The notes beneath the pieces were generated by a model. It saw only the letters and a program-made list of their open reading frames with translations. It searched no databases and was not told the origin of the DNA. From Alphaproteobacteria bacterium (lineage in GTDB: Bacteria > Pseudomonadota > Alphaproteobacteria > Thalassobaculales > Thalassobaculaceae): DNA of 64,000 bases. Position 1 is the first letter of the stretch, and the number at the start of each line of letters is the position of its first letter. Below, one piece after another: positions 44,866-53,564 of this stretch. The stretch is taken from NCBI GenBank assembly GCA_022822665.1, contig JAJEAR010000039.1, forward strand, positions 1-64,000, read 5' to 3'. The position numbers were made by a program, and so were the translations under genes.

Positions 44866-44909
44866 GCCGGACGCCTGGCGCTGGGGTCCCCGCGCCAGGG
44901 CCGTCCGGC
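44866..44909 (+). terminator. Strong hairpin between binding-protein and permease genes
   Basis: A two-part stem: GCCGGAC (44866) pairing with GTCCGGC (to 44909), and CCTGGCGC with GCGCCAGG inside it, around a 10-nt loop. There is no T tract. Such hairpins after binding-protein genes stabilise the upstream mRNA or attenuate the rest, giving an excess of binding protein over permease. Confidence 0.5.
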
Positions 44910-44946
44910 GGCGACCCCGCAGCCCCGTGACGGCGCGAAACCGACG

Positions 44947-45813
44947 ATGGCCGGTCGCTATGTCCAGGCTCGTGCCATGAACCGTTTCGCGCTCGTCTTC
45001 CGGCTTCCGATCATCGTCTGGCAGGGACTGTTTTTCCTCGGTCCCCTGTTCTTCATGATCGTGATGAGCTTCTTCCTGGTGAAGAACTACCGCATGGAGG
45101 AGGCGTTCGAGCTCAAGAACTGGGCCCGGATGCTGACACGCGGCTACGTCTGGGACAGCTACTGGTACACGCTGGGCATGGCGGGCTCGGCCACGCTGGT
45201 GGCGACCCTGGTCGCCTTTCCCGCCGCTTACGCGCTTGCCTTCCGGGTGTCGGCGGAGGTGCGGCGCTGGGCCATCTTCCTGCTGATCATCCCCTTCTTC
45301 ACGTCCTACCTGGTCCGCACCTTTTCCTGGTACGTGATCCTGGCGGGGTCAGGGGTGATCAACGCCGGGCTGGGAACCGTCGGGTTCGGCCCCTACACGA
45401 TGCTCAATACCCCGTTCGGCACCGTCGTCGGCTACCTGACCCTGACACTGCCACTGGTCGTGATCCTGCAGACCGTCGCGCTCGCGAATATCGACCAGAA
45501 CCTCGTCCAGGCCGCGCGCAACCTGGGCTGCTCGCCCCCGCGCACGCTGATCTCCGTCGTCGTGCCGCTGGCGAAGACCGGGCTCATCATCGCCGCCCTG
45601 TTCTGCTTCATCCTCTCGTTCGGCGACTTCGTAGCACCCTATTACCTGGGCGGCTCCAAGCCCCCGACACTGCCGATACTCATCATTGACACCACGAAGT
45701 CCGGCCAGCAATGGCCGCGGGCCGCCGTCGTTGCGGTCATGATGATGCTCACGCTCTTTGCCATCGCCGCCACTGCCATCTGGCTGGCCTACCGAAGGCG
45801 AATAGCGTCATGA
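44947..45813 (+). CDS. ABC permease (PotB-like)
   Basis: A 288-residue inner-membrane protein with about six hydrophobic helices. The EAA-type loop reads ANIDQNLVQAARNLGCSPPRTLISVVVPLAKTGLI. Neighbouring PotA/C/D-like genes mark it as the first permease of a spermidine/putrescine-class importer. ATG 44947 is used; ATG 44977 is equally possible because neither has a strong ribosome-binding site. It overlaps the next permease by 4 bp. Confidence 0.9.
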   Translation: MAGRYVQARAMNRFALVFRLPIIVWQGLFFLGPLFFMIVMSFFLVKNYRMEEAFELKNWARMLTRGYVWDSYWYTLGMAGSATLVATLVAFPAAYALAFRVSAEVRRWAIFLLIIPFFTSYLVRTFSWYVILAGSGVINAGLGTVGFGPYTMLNTPFGTVVGYLTLTLPLVVILQTVALANIDQNLVQAARNLGCSPPRTLISVVVPLAKTGLIIAALFCFILSFGDFVAPYYLGGSKPPTLPILIIDTTKSGQQWPRAAVVAVMMMLTLFAIAATAIWLAYRRRIAS

Positions 45814-46598
45814 GCGGGCGGATCGCGACCGGGCTTCTTCTCGGCTGGCTGCTGCTGGTGTTCGTGTTCATCTTCGCGCCGATCGTCGCGTCGGTCATCT
45901 TCTCCTTCAACTCGGACCGGTTCCCGACGATCCCGCTCGGCTCCTTCACCACCCACTGGTACGACACGATATTCGCCGACGCCGAGATCGGCGAGGCCGC
46001 CCGCAATTCGATCATCGTCTCGCTCTCGACGTCCGTCATCGCGACGACGCTGGGCTTTGCCACCGCCTATACCGACTATCGCTACAGGTTCCGCTTCAAG
46101 GGGCCGTACCTGGCGCTGATCCTGCTGCCGCCGACGATCCCGCTGATCATCATGGCGCTCGCCATGCTCGCCTGGCTGTCCTGGATCGGGGCGTCGGGCC
46201 AGCTCTGGTCGATCATCATCGCGCATTCCGTGCTGACGGCACCCTTCGCCATGGCGATCCTGCGGCTGCGGCTGCACCAGATCGATCCCGACCTGGAAGC
46301 CGCCGCCTGGAACCTGGGCTCCTCCGAATGGCGGGCGCTGCGGTCGGTCATACTGCCGTTCTGCCGGCCCGCCATCATTTCCGCAGCCTGCCTGACCGCC
46401 GCCATTTCCTTCGACGAGTTCGCGGTGGCCTGGTTCGTGAGCGGACTGAACAAGACCGTGCCGGTCATCATCCTCGAGATCGTCCAGGGCAATATCGATC
46501 CGCAGGTCAACGCCATCGGTTCGCTGGTGTTCCTCACGTCAATGACACTGGTGGTCCTCGCCCAGCTCTTCTTCATCGCCAGGGTGGGACGCGCATGA
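45810..46598 (+). CDS. ABC permease (PotC-like)
   Basis: A 262-residue permease with six hydrophobic segments and the coupling-loop sequence LHQIDPDLEAAAWNLGSSEWRALRSVILPFCRPAII. It is the second channel subunit of the PotDBCA-type importer. Its start overlaps the previous stop (ATGA) and its stop overlaps the ATPase start, so the three genes are translated as a unit. Confidence 0.92.
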   Translation: MSGRIATGLLLGWLLLVFVFIFAPIVASVIFSFNSDRFPTIPLGSFTTHWYDTIFADAEIGEAARNSIIVSLSTSVIATTLGFATAYTDYRYRFRFKGPYLALILLPPTIPLIIMALAMLAWLSWIGASGQLWSIIIAHSVLTAPFAMAILRLRLHQIDPDLEAAAWNLGSSEWRALRSVILPFCRPAIISAACLTAAISFDEFAVAWFVSGLNKTVPVIILEIVQGNIDPQVNAIGSLVFLTSMTLVVLAQLFFIARVGRA

Positions 46599-47650
46599 AG
46601 GATCCACTCGTCGTTCTCTCGGGCGTGGTCAAGCGGTTCGGTACCTTCACTGCCGTCCACCGCCTGGACCTTGAAATCGCACAGGGCGAGTTCATCGCGA
46701 TCATGGGCCCGTCCGGCTGCGGCAAGACCACGACGCTCCGGATGATCGCCGGACTGGAAACGCCGAGCGAGGGCGAGGTCCGCATCAGCGGACAGGTGAT
46801 GAACGACGTGCCGGTTCACGAGCGCGACACGCCCCTGGTCTGGCAGTCGCTGGCGCTGTTTCCATTCCTCAATGCGCGAGAAAACGTCGAGTTCGGACTC
46901 AGGATGCGCGGGGTCGACACCGTCGAGCGGCGCCGGCGCGCGATGGAATGGCTGGAACGCCTCGACATCGGGGCGTTCGCCGAGCGCAGTGTCGACACGC
47001 TGTCAGGCGGGCAGCGCCAGCGTGTTGCCCTGGCCCGTTCCCTGGTAACGGAGCCGCGCATCCTGCTACTGGACGAGCCGCTCTCGGCGCTGGACGCCCA
47101 TCTCGTCATTCGCATGCAGGGTGTACTCACGCGCCTGCAACGCGAGCTCGGGATCACCTTCGTCCACGTCACCCACTCGCAGTCCGAGGCCCTGGCCATG
47201 GCCGACCGGATCGTGATTATGTCGGAGGGCCGCGTCGTGCAGATCGGACGGCCGCGGGAGATCTACCGGACGCCCGGGAACCGCTTCGTGGCCGAGTTCG
47301 TCGGACGCAACAACATCCTGAGCGGGATCAGTCGCGGGGACGCGATCGAAACGGCGCTCGGCACCTTTCCCGCAGCCGGCCTGCCGGCGCCGGGCAGGCC
47401 CGCGACCCTCGTCATCGCCGCCGACCTGGTCGAGATCAGCCAAGCACCCCGCGACGGGGCAATTCCGTGCTCGCTGATCTCGGAGGAGTTCGTCGGAGCA
47501 ACGGTGACCCTGTTCCTCGAGGCGGCGGACGGAACCGAACTGAAGGTGCAGGTGCCGGAACGCGCGCTGGGCGAGCTGAACCAGCATGCCGGCAGCCGGT
47601 ACCATCTCAGCTGGCCCGCCGACGCCGGCCATGTCCTGACCGAGACCTGA
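46595..47650 (+). CDS. ABC ATPase with TOBE domain (PotA-like)
   Basis: A 351-residue ATPase. Walker A GPSGCGKTT, signature LSGGQRQR, Walker B ILLLDEPLSALDAH and switch His in HVTHSQSEA are intact. The C-terminal part from about residue 245 is a TOBE-like beta domain (RNNILSGISRGD to VEISQAPRD and a further repeat). This layout is that of PotA/UgpC-like importer ATPases. It ends 12 nt before the deacetylase gene. Confidence 0.93.
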   Translation: MKDPLVVLSGVVKRFGTFTAVHRLDLEIAQGEFIAIMGPSGCGKTTTLRMIAGLETPSEGEVRISGQVMNDVPVHERDTPLVWQSLALFPFLNARENVEFGLRMRGVDTVERRRRAMEWLERLDIGAFAERSVDTLSGGQRQRVALARSLVTEPRILLLDEPLSALDAHLVIRMQGVLTRLQRELGITFVHVTHSQSEALAMADRIVIMSEGRVVQIGRPREIYRTPGNRFVAEFVGRNNILSGISRGDAIETALGTFPAAGLPAPGRPATLVIAADLVEISQAPRDGAIPCSLISEEFVGATVTLFLEAADGTELKVQVPERALGELNQHAGSRYHLSWPADAGHVLTET

Positions 47651-47662
47651 GCGGAGGCACGG

Positions 47663-48544
47663 ATGATCCGGCACCCCATTCCCTGGCCCAACGGCGCACG
47701 GTGTGCCGTCGCAATCACCTTCGACATGGACGCCGACAGCCTGATCCACATCGCGAGGCCCGAGGACGGGTTCGACCGGCTGTACCCGGTCTCGATGGGA
47801 CGCTACGGCCCGACGGTCGCAATCCCGCGGATCCTTGCAACCTACCGGCGACTGGGGATCAGGCAGAGCTTCTTCATACCGGGCTGGTGCCTGGAGACCT
47901 ACCGGGACGCGGTCGAGGCGATCCTGGCTGACGGGCACGAGATCGGTCACCACGGCTGGATCCACGAGGATCCGGTGACCACGCGCGGACCATCCCAGGC
48001 GGAAGCCTTCGAGAAGGCCCTGGATGCACACCAACGCATCTGTGGCAGCCTTCCGCGCGGCTATCGCGCGCCCGTCTACAACGTCACGCAGCAGGTCATC
48101 GACCTCGCGATCGGGCACGGGTTGCGCTACGACAGCTCGCTGATGGCCGACGACGTTCCCTACCGGATGACCACCGCTGAGGGCGCGCTGTGGGAGATGC
48201 CGGTTCACTGGGCAACGGACGACTGGCCGCCCTTCGCGCACTATGCCGAAATCGGTTACATGATGCCGGTCCGGGGACCGTCGGCCGGGCTGGCCGGGTT
48301 CTGGGAAGAGTTCGAGGCGCAGTACGAGGCCGGCGGTTTCTTCATGCTGATCGTTCATCCGTTCCTGACCGGCCGGCTGGCCCGCTGGCGGCTGGTCGAG
48401 CGGTGGCTGGAGGAGACCATGGCGACCCGGAAGGTCTGGGTCGCCCGCCTCGAGGACATCGCCGATCACCTCGATGCGCTTGCCGCGGGCGGTCACACCA
48501 TCCGCACCGAACGGCTTCCCCATTACGAAGGACCGCAGAGATGA
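47663..48544 (+). CDS. Polysaccharide deacetylase family protein (PuuE-like)
   Basis: A 293-residue NodB-homology enzyme. The metal-site Asp is in ITFDMDAD (residues 19-25) and the His pair in GHEIGHHGWIHED (91-103); later motifs GYRAP and LIVHPFLTG complete the fold. Members include peptidoglycan deacetylases and the PuuE-type allantoinases of purine breakdown. No signal peptide is visible, which argues against cell-wall activity. Placement between an importer and a deaminase supports a PuuE-like hydrolase of a small nitrogen ring compound. It overlaps the next gene by 4 bp. Confidence 0.82.
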   Translation: MIRHPIPWPNGARCAVAITFDMDADSLIHIARPEDGFDRLYPVSMGRYGPTVAIPRILATYRRLGIRQSFFIPGWCLETYRDAVEAILADGHEIGHHGWIHEDPVTTRGPSQAEAFEKALDAHQRICGSLPRGYRAPVYNVTQQVIDLAIGHGLRYDSSLMADDVPYRMTTAEGALWEMPVHWATDDWPPFAHYAEIGYMMPVRGPSAGLAGFWEEFEAQYEAGGFFMLIVHPFLTGRLARWRLVERWLEETMATRKVWVARLEDIADHLDALAAGGHTIRTERLPHYEGPQR

Positions 48545-48993
48545 GACTGACCGACATCGACCGCCGGATGCTGCGCATCGCCTACGAGGAAGCCCGGACC
48601 GGGTTCGAGGAGGGCGGCTGCCCGATCGGTTCCGTACTCGCGCGCGGCGATACGGTGGTCGCGCGGGGCCGGAACCGGCGCGTGCAGCAGGGCGATCCCA
48701 TCGCGCATGGCGAGATGGACGCGCTGCGCAGGGCGGGCCGTCAGCGGACCTACCGCGACACGACCCTCTACACCTCGCTCTCGCCCTGCATGATGTGCTC
48801 GGGCGCCATCGTCCAGTTCGGCATACCGCGGGTCGTCATTGCCGAGAACACGACCTTCGGCGGCAACGAGGCCTTTCTGCGGGAGCGTGGCGTCGAGGTC
48901 GTCGTCGCCGACGATCCGGACTGTATCGCGCTCATGACCCGTTTCATCGAGGAACGGCCTGGACTGTGGGCGGAAGACATCGCCGAAGACTGA
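48541..48993 (+). CDS. Cytosine/nucleoside deaminase-like (CDA fold)
   Basis: A 150-residue zinc deaminase. The zinc-binding sequence has His56 with catalytic Glu58 (AHGEMD, H-x-E) and the Cys pair PCMMC (Cys83, Cys86). It fits the cytosine deaminase (FCY1), guanine deaminase and tRNA-adenosine deaminase superfamily; its size and TTLYTSLSPCMMCSGAIVQFG segment suggest a small free-base or nucleoside deaminase. Its place in an operon with an importer argues for hydrolytic deamination of the imported base or analogue. Confidence 0.87.
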   Translation: MRLTDIDRRMLRIAYEEARTGFEEGGCPIGSVLARGDTVVARGRNRRVQQGDPIAHGEMDALRRAGRQRTYRDTTLYTSLSPCMMCSGAIVQFGIPRVVIAENTTFGGNEAFLRERGVEVVVADDPDCIALMTRFIEERPGLWAEDIAED

Positions 48994-49240
48994 CCGGGAG
49001 TCCGGCCCCGGAGCCGGGAGACCCGACCGTGCAACCGGCTGCGATGGCAACCTGCCCGGGAGGTGTGACACCGGCGACCGCGGCTCGCCATCGCGGCCGT
49101 CCGGTGTCGCCCCGGTCCCCGACACCCGGGAAGCGGACCGTTCTGCGCAACAGGGTGATCTGCGGCTGTCCGGGGGTTGCGAGGCTCGCGTTCCGGCACC
49201 GCCCGTGCCAGTCTGGCGTGACGCTCAACGGGAGACAGCG

Positions 49241-50134
49241 ATGACCGACCGTCACACCAGCCGGCTCAGGGCACTGGTGCGAGCCGAGCCGATCCTTGTC
49301 GCACCCGGCGTGGTGGACGGGATCGGCGCCCGCCTGGTTGCTGCCGCGGGTTTCGAGGCGGTGTACATGACCGGCGCCGGGACCACGGCCAGCCGGCTCG
49401 GCATGCCCGACGTCGGGTTGCTGACCATGACCGAGATGGCGGACAACGCGGCGCGTATCGCCGATGCCTCCGGTCTGCCGCTGGTGGCGGACGCGGACAC
49501 CGGCTACGGCGGTCCGGTCAACGTTGCCCGCACCGTCCGGGCCTATGAACGCGCAGGTGTCGCCGGACTGCACATCGAGGACCAGTCCTGGCCCAAGCGC
49601 TGCGGGCACCTGGCCGGCAAGACGGTGATCCCGACCGGGGAGATGCAGGCAAAGATCAGGGCTGCCTGCGACGCGCGCACCGACCCCGATCTGCAGATCA
49701 TCGCGCGGTGCGACGCCATCGCTGTCGAGGGCTACGAGGCGGCGCTTGAACGGGTCGAGGCCTACCAGGAGGCCGGCGCCGACATCCTGTTTGTCGAGGC
49801 CATGACCGGCATGGACCAGCTGGCAGAGGTGCCGCGGCGGTTCGGGACCCCGTGCCTTTACAACATGGCCTCCAGCGGCAAGACGCCCGAGCTGTCGACC
49901 CGGCAGATGCAGGAACTCGGATTCGCGACCGTGATCTACCCGGGCGTTACCGTCTCGGCCGCGATACTCGCGATGCGCCGGGTGCTGGACCGGCTGCGCG
50001 AGTCCGGCGATATTGCGGCACTTCGCGATGACCTGGTGCCGTTTCGCGAGTACTTCGATCTCATGGGCATGGACGAAGTCGTGGAACTCGAGGCCCGTTA
50101 CGCCGTCGAGGAACGCTCCCGGGTCGGGTACTGA
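49241..50134 (+). CDS. Isocitrate lyase/PEP mutase superfamily enzyme
   Basis: A 297-residue TIM-barrel C-C or P-C bond lyase. The active-site loop KRCGHL (residues 119-124, catalytic Cys121) and the metal-site ADADTGYGG (83-91) are intact. Known members are 2-methylisocitrate lyase, oxaloacetate hydrolase, 2,3-dimethylmalate lyase and phosphonopyruvate enzymes; the Cys-bearing KRCGH loop favours a lyase. GGGAGA precedes ATG 49241. It is directly followed by LeuC- and LeuD-like genes, suggesting that the three act in sequence on a 2-alkylmalate-type compound. Confidence 0.87.
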   Translation: MTDRHTSRLRALVRAEPILVAPGVVDGIGARLVAAAGFEAVYMTGAGTTASRLGMPDVGLLTMTEMADNAARIADASGLPLVADADTGYGGPVNVARTVRAYERAGVAGLHIEDQSWPKRCGHLAGKTVIPTGEMQAKIRAACDARTDPDLQIIARCDAIAVEGYEAALERVEAYQEAGADILFVEAMTGMDQLAEVPRRFGTPCLYNMASSGKTPELSTRQMQELGFATVIYPGVTVSAAILAMRRVLDRLRESGDIAALRDDLVPFREYFDLMGMDEVVELEARYAVEERSRVGY

Positions 50135-50145
50135 GGACGGACGCC

Positions 50146-51540
50146 ATGATGCCCCGCACCATGTTTGACAAGATCTGGGACCGGCATGTGATCCTCGAGC
50201 GCGAGGGCAACACCCTGCTTCATGTCGACTTCCACTTCTGCCACGACGGGTCCTTCAACGCCTTCTCCAAGCTCGCTGCCCGCGGCCTGCCGGTGCGCCG
50301 GCCCGACCGCATGGTGGGCACGCCCGACCACTACGTCCCGACCACGAGCCGCAGCATCGACGACCTCGCCTCCGACGACATGAAGCGGGTGTTCCGGGCG
50401 TTCGAGCGCAACTTCGCCAGCCATGGCATCACGCATTTTCCGATCGGTGATCCGCGCCAGGGCATCATCCACGTGGTCGGCCCCGAACAGGGTCTGACCC
50501 AGCCCGGCCTGGTGATCGTCTGTGGTGACAGCCATACCTCGACCCACGGCGCGGTCGGGGCGATCGCGTTCGGCATCGGCGCATCGGAGGTGGCCCACGT
50601 CATGGCGACCCAGGCCCTGTGGCAGAAACGGCCAAGGACCATGCGCATCACCATCGACGGCGATCGTCCACACGGCGTCACCGGCAAGGACGCGATCCTG
50701 GCCATCATCGCCCGTATCGGTGCGGTCGGCGGCACCGGCTATGCGATCGAGTACGCGGGCTCGCTGATCCGCGCATTCTCGATGGAGGAGCGGTTCACCG
50801 TGTGCAACATGTCGATCGAGGCCGGCGCGCGCTGCGGCATGATCGCGCCGGACGCCACCACCTTCGACTGGCTGAAGGGCCGTCCGTTTGCACCGGCAGG
50901 TGATCAGTGGGACGCCGCCCTCGCCTTCTGGAAGCAGGTTCCGGGGGATCCGGGGGCGACATTCGACCGCGAGGAGCGGCTCGACGGCGCCGCACTGGCC
51001 CCGATGGTGACATGGGGCACCAGCCCGGAACAGGCGGTTGCCGTGACCGGCGCGGTGCCGGATCCGGACGCGGAAGAGGACGACGAGCGCCGGGCCGCTC
51101 TCGAAGCCGCCGTCGACTACATGGGCCTCGCGCCGGGACAGGCGATGGGCGATGTCATCGTTGACAGGGTGTTCATCGGCTCGTGCACCAACAGCCGCAT
51201 CGAGGACCTGCGCGCCGCTGCCACGGTCGTGCGCGGCCGCCGGGTGCGGGTCTCGCACGCATTCGTCTCGCCGGGCTCCGGCCTGGTCAAGCGCCAGGCC
51301 GAGGAGGAGGGTCTCGACCGCATCTTCACCGAGGCCGGGTTCGAGTGGCGCGAGAGCGCATGCTCGATGTGCGTCGGCATGAACGGCGACATCGCGCAGC
51401 CCGGAGAGCGGACCGCCTCGACCTCGAACCGGAACTTCCGCGGCCGTCAGGGGCCGGGGGTGCGTACCCATCTCGCCAGCCCGGCCACCGCGGCAGCAGC
51501 CGCCGTACACGGCCGGTTCGTCGATATCCGCGGTCTGTGA
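50146..51540 (+). CDS. leuC: 3-isopropylmalate dehydratase large subunit (LeuC family)
   Basis: A 464-residue aconitase-superfamily protein. The 4Fe-4S Cys residues appear in GSCTNSR and CSMCVGMNGD; VCGDSHTSTHGAVGAIAFGIGASEVAHVMATQ is the standard LeuC segment. It normally isomerises 2- to 3-isopropylmalate with LeuD in leucine synthesis. No leuA or leuB is in the window, and an isocitrate-lyase-type enzyme precedes it. A dimethylmaleate or citraconate hydratase-like role is therefore possible. ATG 50146 or 50149 is the start; GAGGAC lies upstream. Confidence 0.88.
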   Translation: MMPRTMFDKIWDRHVILEREGNTLLHVDFHFCHDGSFNAFSKLAARGLPVRRPDRMVGTPDHYVPTTSRSIDDLASDDMKRVFRAFERNFASHGITHFPIGDPRQGIIHVVGPEQGLTQPGLVIVCGDSHTSTHGAVGAIAFGIGASEVAHVMATQALWQKRPRTMRITIDGDRPHGVTGKDAILAIIARIGAVGGTGYAIEYAGSLIRAFSMEERFTVCNMSIEAGARCGMIAPDATTFDWLKGRPFAPAGDQWDAALAFWKQVPGDPGATFDREERLDGAALAPMVTWGTSPEQAVAVTGAVPDPDAEEDDERRAALEAAVDYMGLAPGQAMGDVIVDRVFIGSCTNSRIEDLRAAATVVRGRRVRVSHAFVSPGSGLVKRQAEEEGLDRIFTEAGFEWRESACSMCVGMNGDIAQPGERTASTSNRNFRGRQGPGVRTHLASPATAAAAAVHGRFVDIRGL

Positions 51541-51549
51541 GTGCCGGCG

Positions 51550-52173
51550 ATGAAGCCCTTCACCACCGTTTCCGCCGTCGCGGCCCCGCTCGACATGATC
51601 AATGTCGATACCGACCAGGTCATCCCGGCGCGCTTCCTCGGCCGGCCGGTTGACGAGCGCTACCCCGACTACCTGTTCCACGACATGAGGTTCGATGCCG
51701 ACGGAGCGGAGCGACCGGACTTTGTCCTGAACCGCACCGGGTTCCGCGACGCCAGCCTGCTGGTCGCCGACCGGAATTTCGGCTGCGGGTCGTCGCGCGA
51801 ACACGCAGTCACCGCGCTGGTCGAGGCCGGGTTTCGCGCCGTGATCGCGCCATCCTTCGGCGATATATTCTACGCCAACTCGCTCAAGAACGGTTTCCTG
51901 CCGGTGCGGCTCCCCGACGAGGTGTGCCGGCGCCTGCGCAGCATGCTCCATGACGGCCCCGGCGGGGAGATCACCATCGACCTGGAGAGCCAGACGGTCA
52001 CCGCGCCCGACCAGACCACCTGGTCGTTCGACATCGACCCGTTCCAGAAGCGCAAGGTGCTCCAGGGCATCGACGACATCGACGACACCCTGGGCGAGAT
52101 CGAGGCGATCCGGGCGTTCGAGCGCGAATACGACGCCCGGATGACCTGGCTTACGACCCGCCGGACCCGCTGA
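51550..52173 (+). CDS. leuD: 3-isopropylmalate dehydratase small subunit (LeuD family)
   Basis: A 207-residue swivelling-domain partner of LeuC. It contains NVDTDQVIPARFLG, the GCGSSREHA loop and a C-terminal region of normal length. It completes the aconitase-like active site with the preceding LeuC. ATG 51550 was chosen; GTG 51541 is also in frame and directly abuts the LeuC stop. The stop overlaps a convergent flavin oxidoreductase gene by 23 bp. Confidence 0.9.
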   Translation: MKPFTTVSAVAAPLDMINVDTDQVIPARFLGRPVDERYPDYLFHDMRFDADGAERPDFVLNRTGFRDASLLVADRNFGCGSSREHAVTALVEAGFRAVIAPSFGDIFYANSLKNGFLPVRLPDEVCRRLRSMLHDGPGGEITIDLESQTVTAPDQTTWSFDIDPFQKRKVLQGIDDIDDTLGEIEAIRAFEREYDARMTWLTTRRTR

Positions 52174-53422
52174 CCGCGCGGCCACCGCTCTCCGGTTCCT
52201 GCCGGTTGACCGAGACCCGTTCGACCGACGCCCTGATCACCGGGATTTCGTCCTCGGACAGTTCCGGGCGCATGCGCCGGCGCGCCAGTGCCGCATCGAT
52301 CCAGGGCGCGAGTTCCTCGGCCTTGGCCGCCTCGCGGGCCTCTCGTGCGTCGCGAAACTCCGGCAGCACCTCGTCGGCGAACAGCTGCAGCGACTGGCAG
52401 ATCTCGTCGTGGGGGTTCCGGCCGGCCTGCTGCAGGAAGATGATCTGGTCGACCCCCGCCTCCTGGTAGGAACGGACCAGATCGCACAGGTCACCGGGCG
52501 TCCCGATACCGCCCGACGACTGCAGTGCCCCGGTGTCATCCTCGATCCCGGTGCTGGCCCGGGTCGCCTGGAAGTCCCGCCACAGCCTGCTGTGGCCGGG
52601 AACGCTGTCACGCGTCACCAGCGAACGCAGGGCATAGGCGAAGAACTCGAACCCCTCGAGGCCCCGGCGGCGCGCCTCGCTGCGGTCATGGTGCAGCGAG
52701 AACCCGGACACCATGGCGATGTTCGGGTTGACGGCGTGGCCGATCGGCACGCACTCCTCCGAGCGTATGATGTCGTGGTAGATGCGGCTCCAGCTGCGGG
52801 CCTCGTCGGGGTCGACGAAGGAAAACGCCAGCGCACCGACACCGTTTCGCGCCGCAACACGGATGGTGTCGCGGTTGGTGCACGCCATCCACAACGGGGG
52901 GTGTGGTTTCTGCAGGGGTTTGGGGATGACATTGCGCACCGGCATCGAGAACCCCTCGCCCTCGTAGCCGGGGTAGGGTGTCATCACCATCATGTCGGCG
53001 ATTTCGCGGGCCGCCTCGAGCGACAGGTCGCGCTTGCGCCTGGTGGGAATGCCGAATCCGTGTAGTTCCTGGCGGGTCGCGCCCTCGCCGATCCCGAGAT
53101 CGACCCGGCCGCCGGAGACCAGGTCGAGGCTGGCAACGCACTCCGCGGTCCGCGCCGGATGGTTGTAGTGCGGGATCACCTGCCTGATCCCGTGGCCGAG
53201 CCTGATCCGCGAGGTCTGGCCCGCGGCGGCGGCAAGGAACACCTCGGGGGCGGAACAATGCGAATATTCCTCGAGGAAGTGATGTTCCACCGCCCACGCG
53301 TAGTCGATCCCGATACGGTCGGCGAGCACGATCTGCTCAAGCGCGTCGGCAAACAGCCGGTGTTCGTCGCCGTCGTTCCACGGACGCGGCAGCTGGAGTT
53401 CGTAGAACACTCCAAATCGCAT
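52151..53422 (-). CDS. LLM-class flavin-dependent oxidoreductase
   Basis: A 423-residue luciferase-like monooxygenase. MRFGVFYELQLPRPWNDGDEHRLFADALEQIVLADRIGIDYAWAVEHHFLEEYSHCSAPEVFLAAAAGQTSRIRLGHGIRQVIPHYNHPARTAECVASLDLVSGGRVDLGIGEGATRQELHGFGI gives the full family pattern. A longer C-terminal extension rich in Arg and Glu is present. It likely oxidises an organic substrate with reduced flavin and O2. ATG 53422 has a GGGAGGGG ribosome-binding site. It is divergent from the unrecognised 456-aa gene. Confidence 0.88.
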   Translation of the reverse strand: MRFGVFYELQLPRPWNDGDEHRLFADALEQIVLADRIGIDYAWAVEHHFLEEYSHCSAPEVFLAAAAGQTSRIRLGHGIRQVIPHYNHPARTAECVASLDLVSGGRVDLGIGEGATRQELHGFGIPTRRKRDLSLEAAREIADMMVMTPYPGYEGEGFSMPVRNVIPKPLQKPHPPLWMACTNRDTIRVAARNGVGALAFSFVDPDEARSWSRIYHDIIRSEECVPIGHAVNPNIAMVSGFSLHHDRSEARRRGLEGFEFFAYALRSLVTRDSVPGHSRLWRDFQATRASTGIEDDTGALQSSGGIGTPGDLCDLVRSYQEAGVDQIIFLQQAGRNPHDEICQSLQLFADEVLPEFRDAREAREAAKAEELAPWIDAALARRRMRPELSEDEIPVIRASVERVSVNRQEPESGGRAVSGSGGS

Positions 53423-53564
53423 GGATCCCCTCCCGGTTGCAGACGCCGGCCCGCTGACAGCGTCATGCGACTTTACAGACCAGATCCGACAGATCATAGA
53501 AGTGCGCGTCCGGCGAGGCGCCGTGTCGCGGCGCCATGCACAGCTCACTGCGCACGAGGCGACC

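Noticed and set aside
49103-49126. Hairpin GGTGTCG/CGACACC between the deaminase and lyase genes
   Set aside because: Perfect 7-bp arms but no T tract and far from the deaminase stop; not strong enough to call a terminator.
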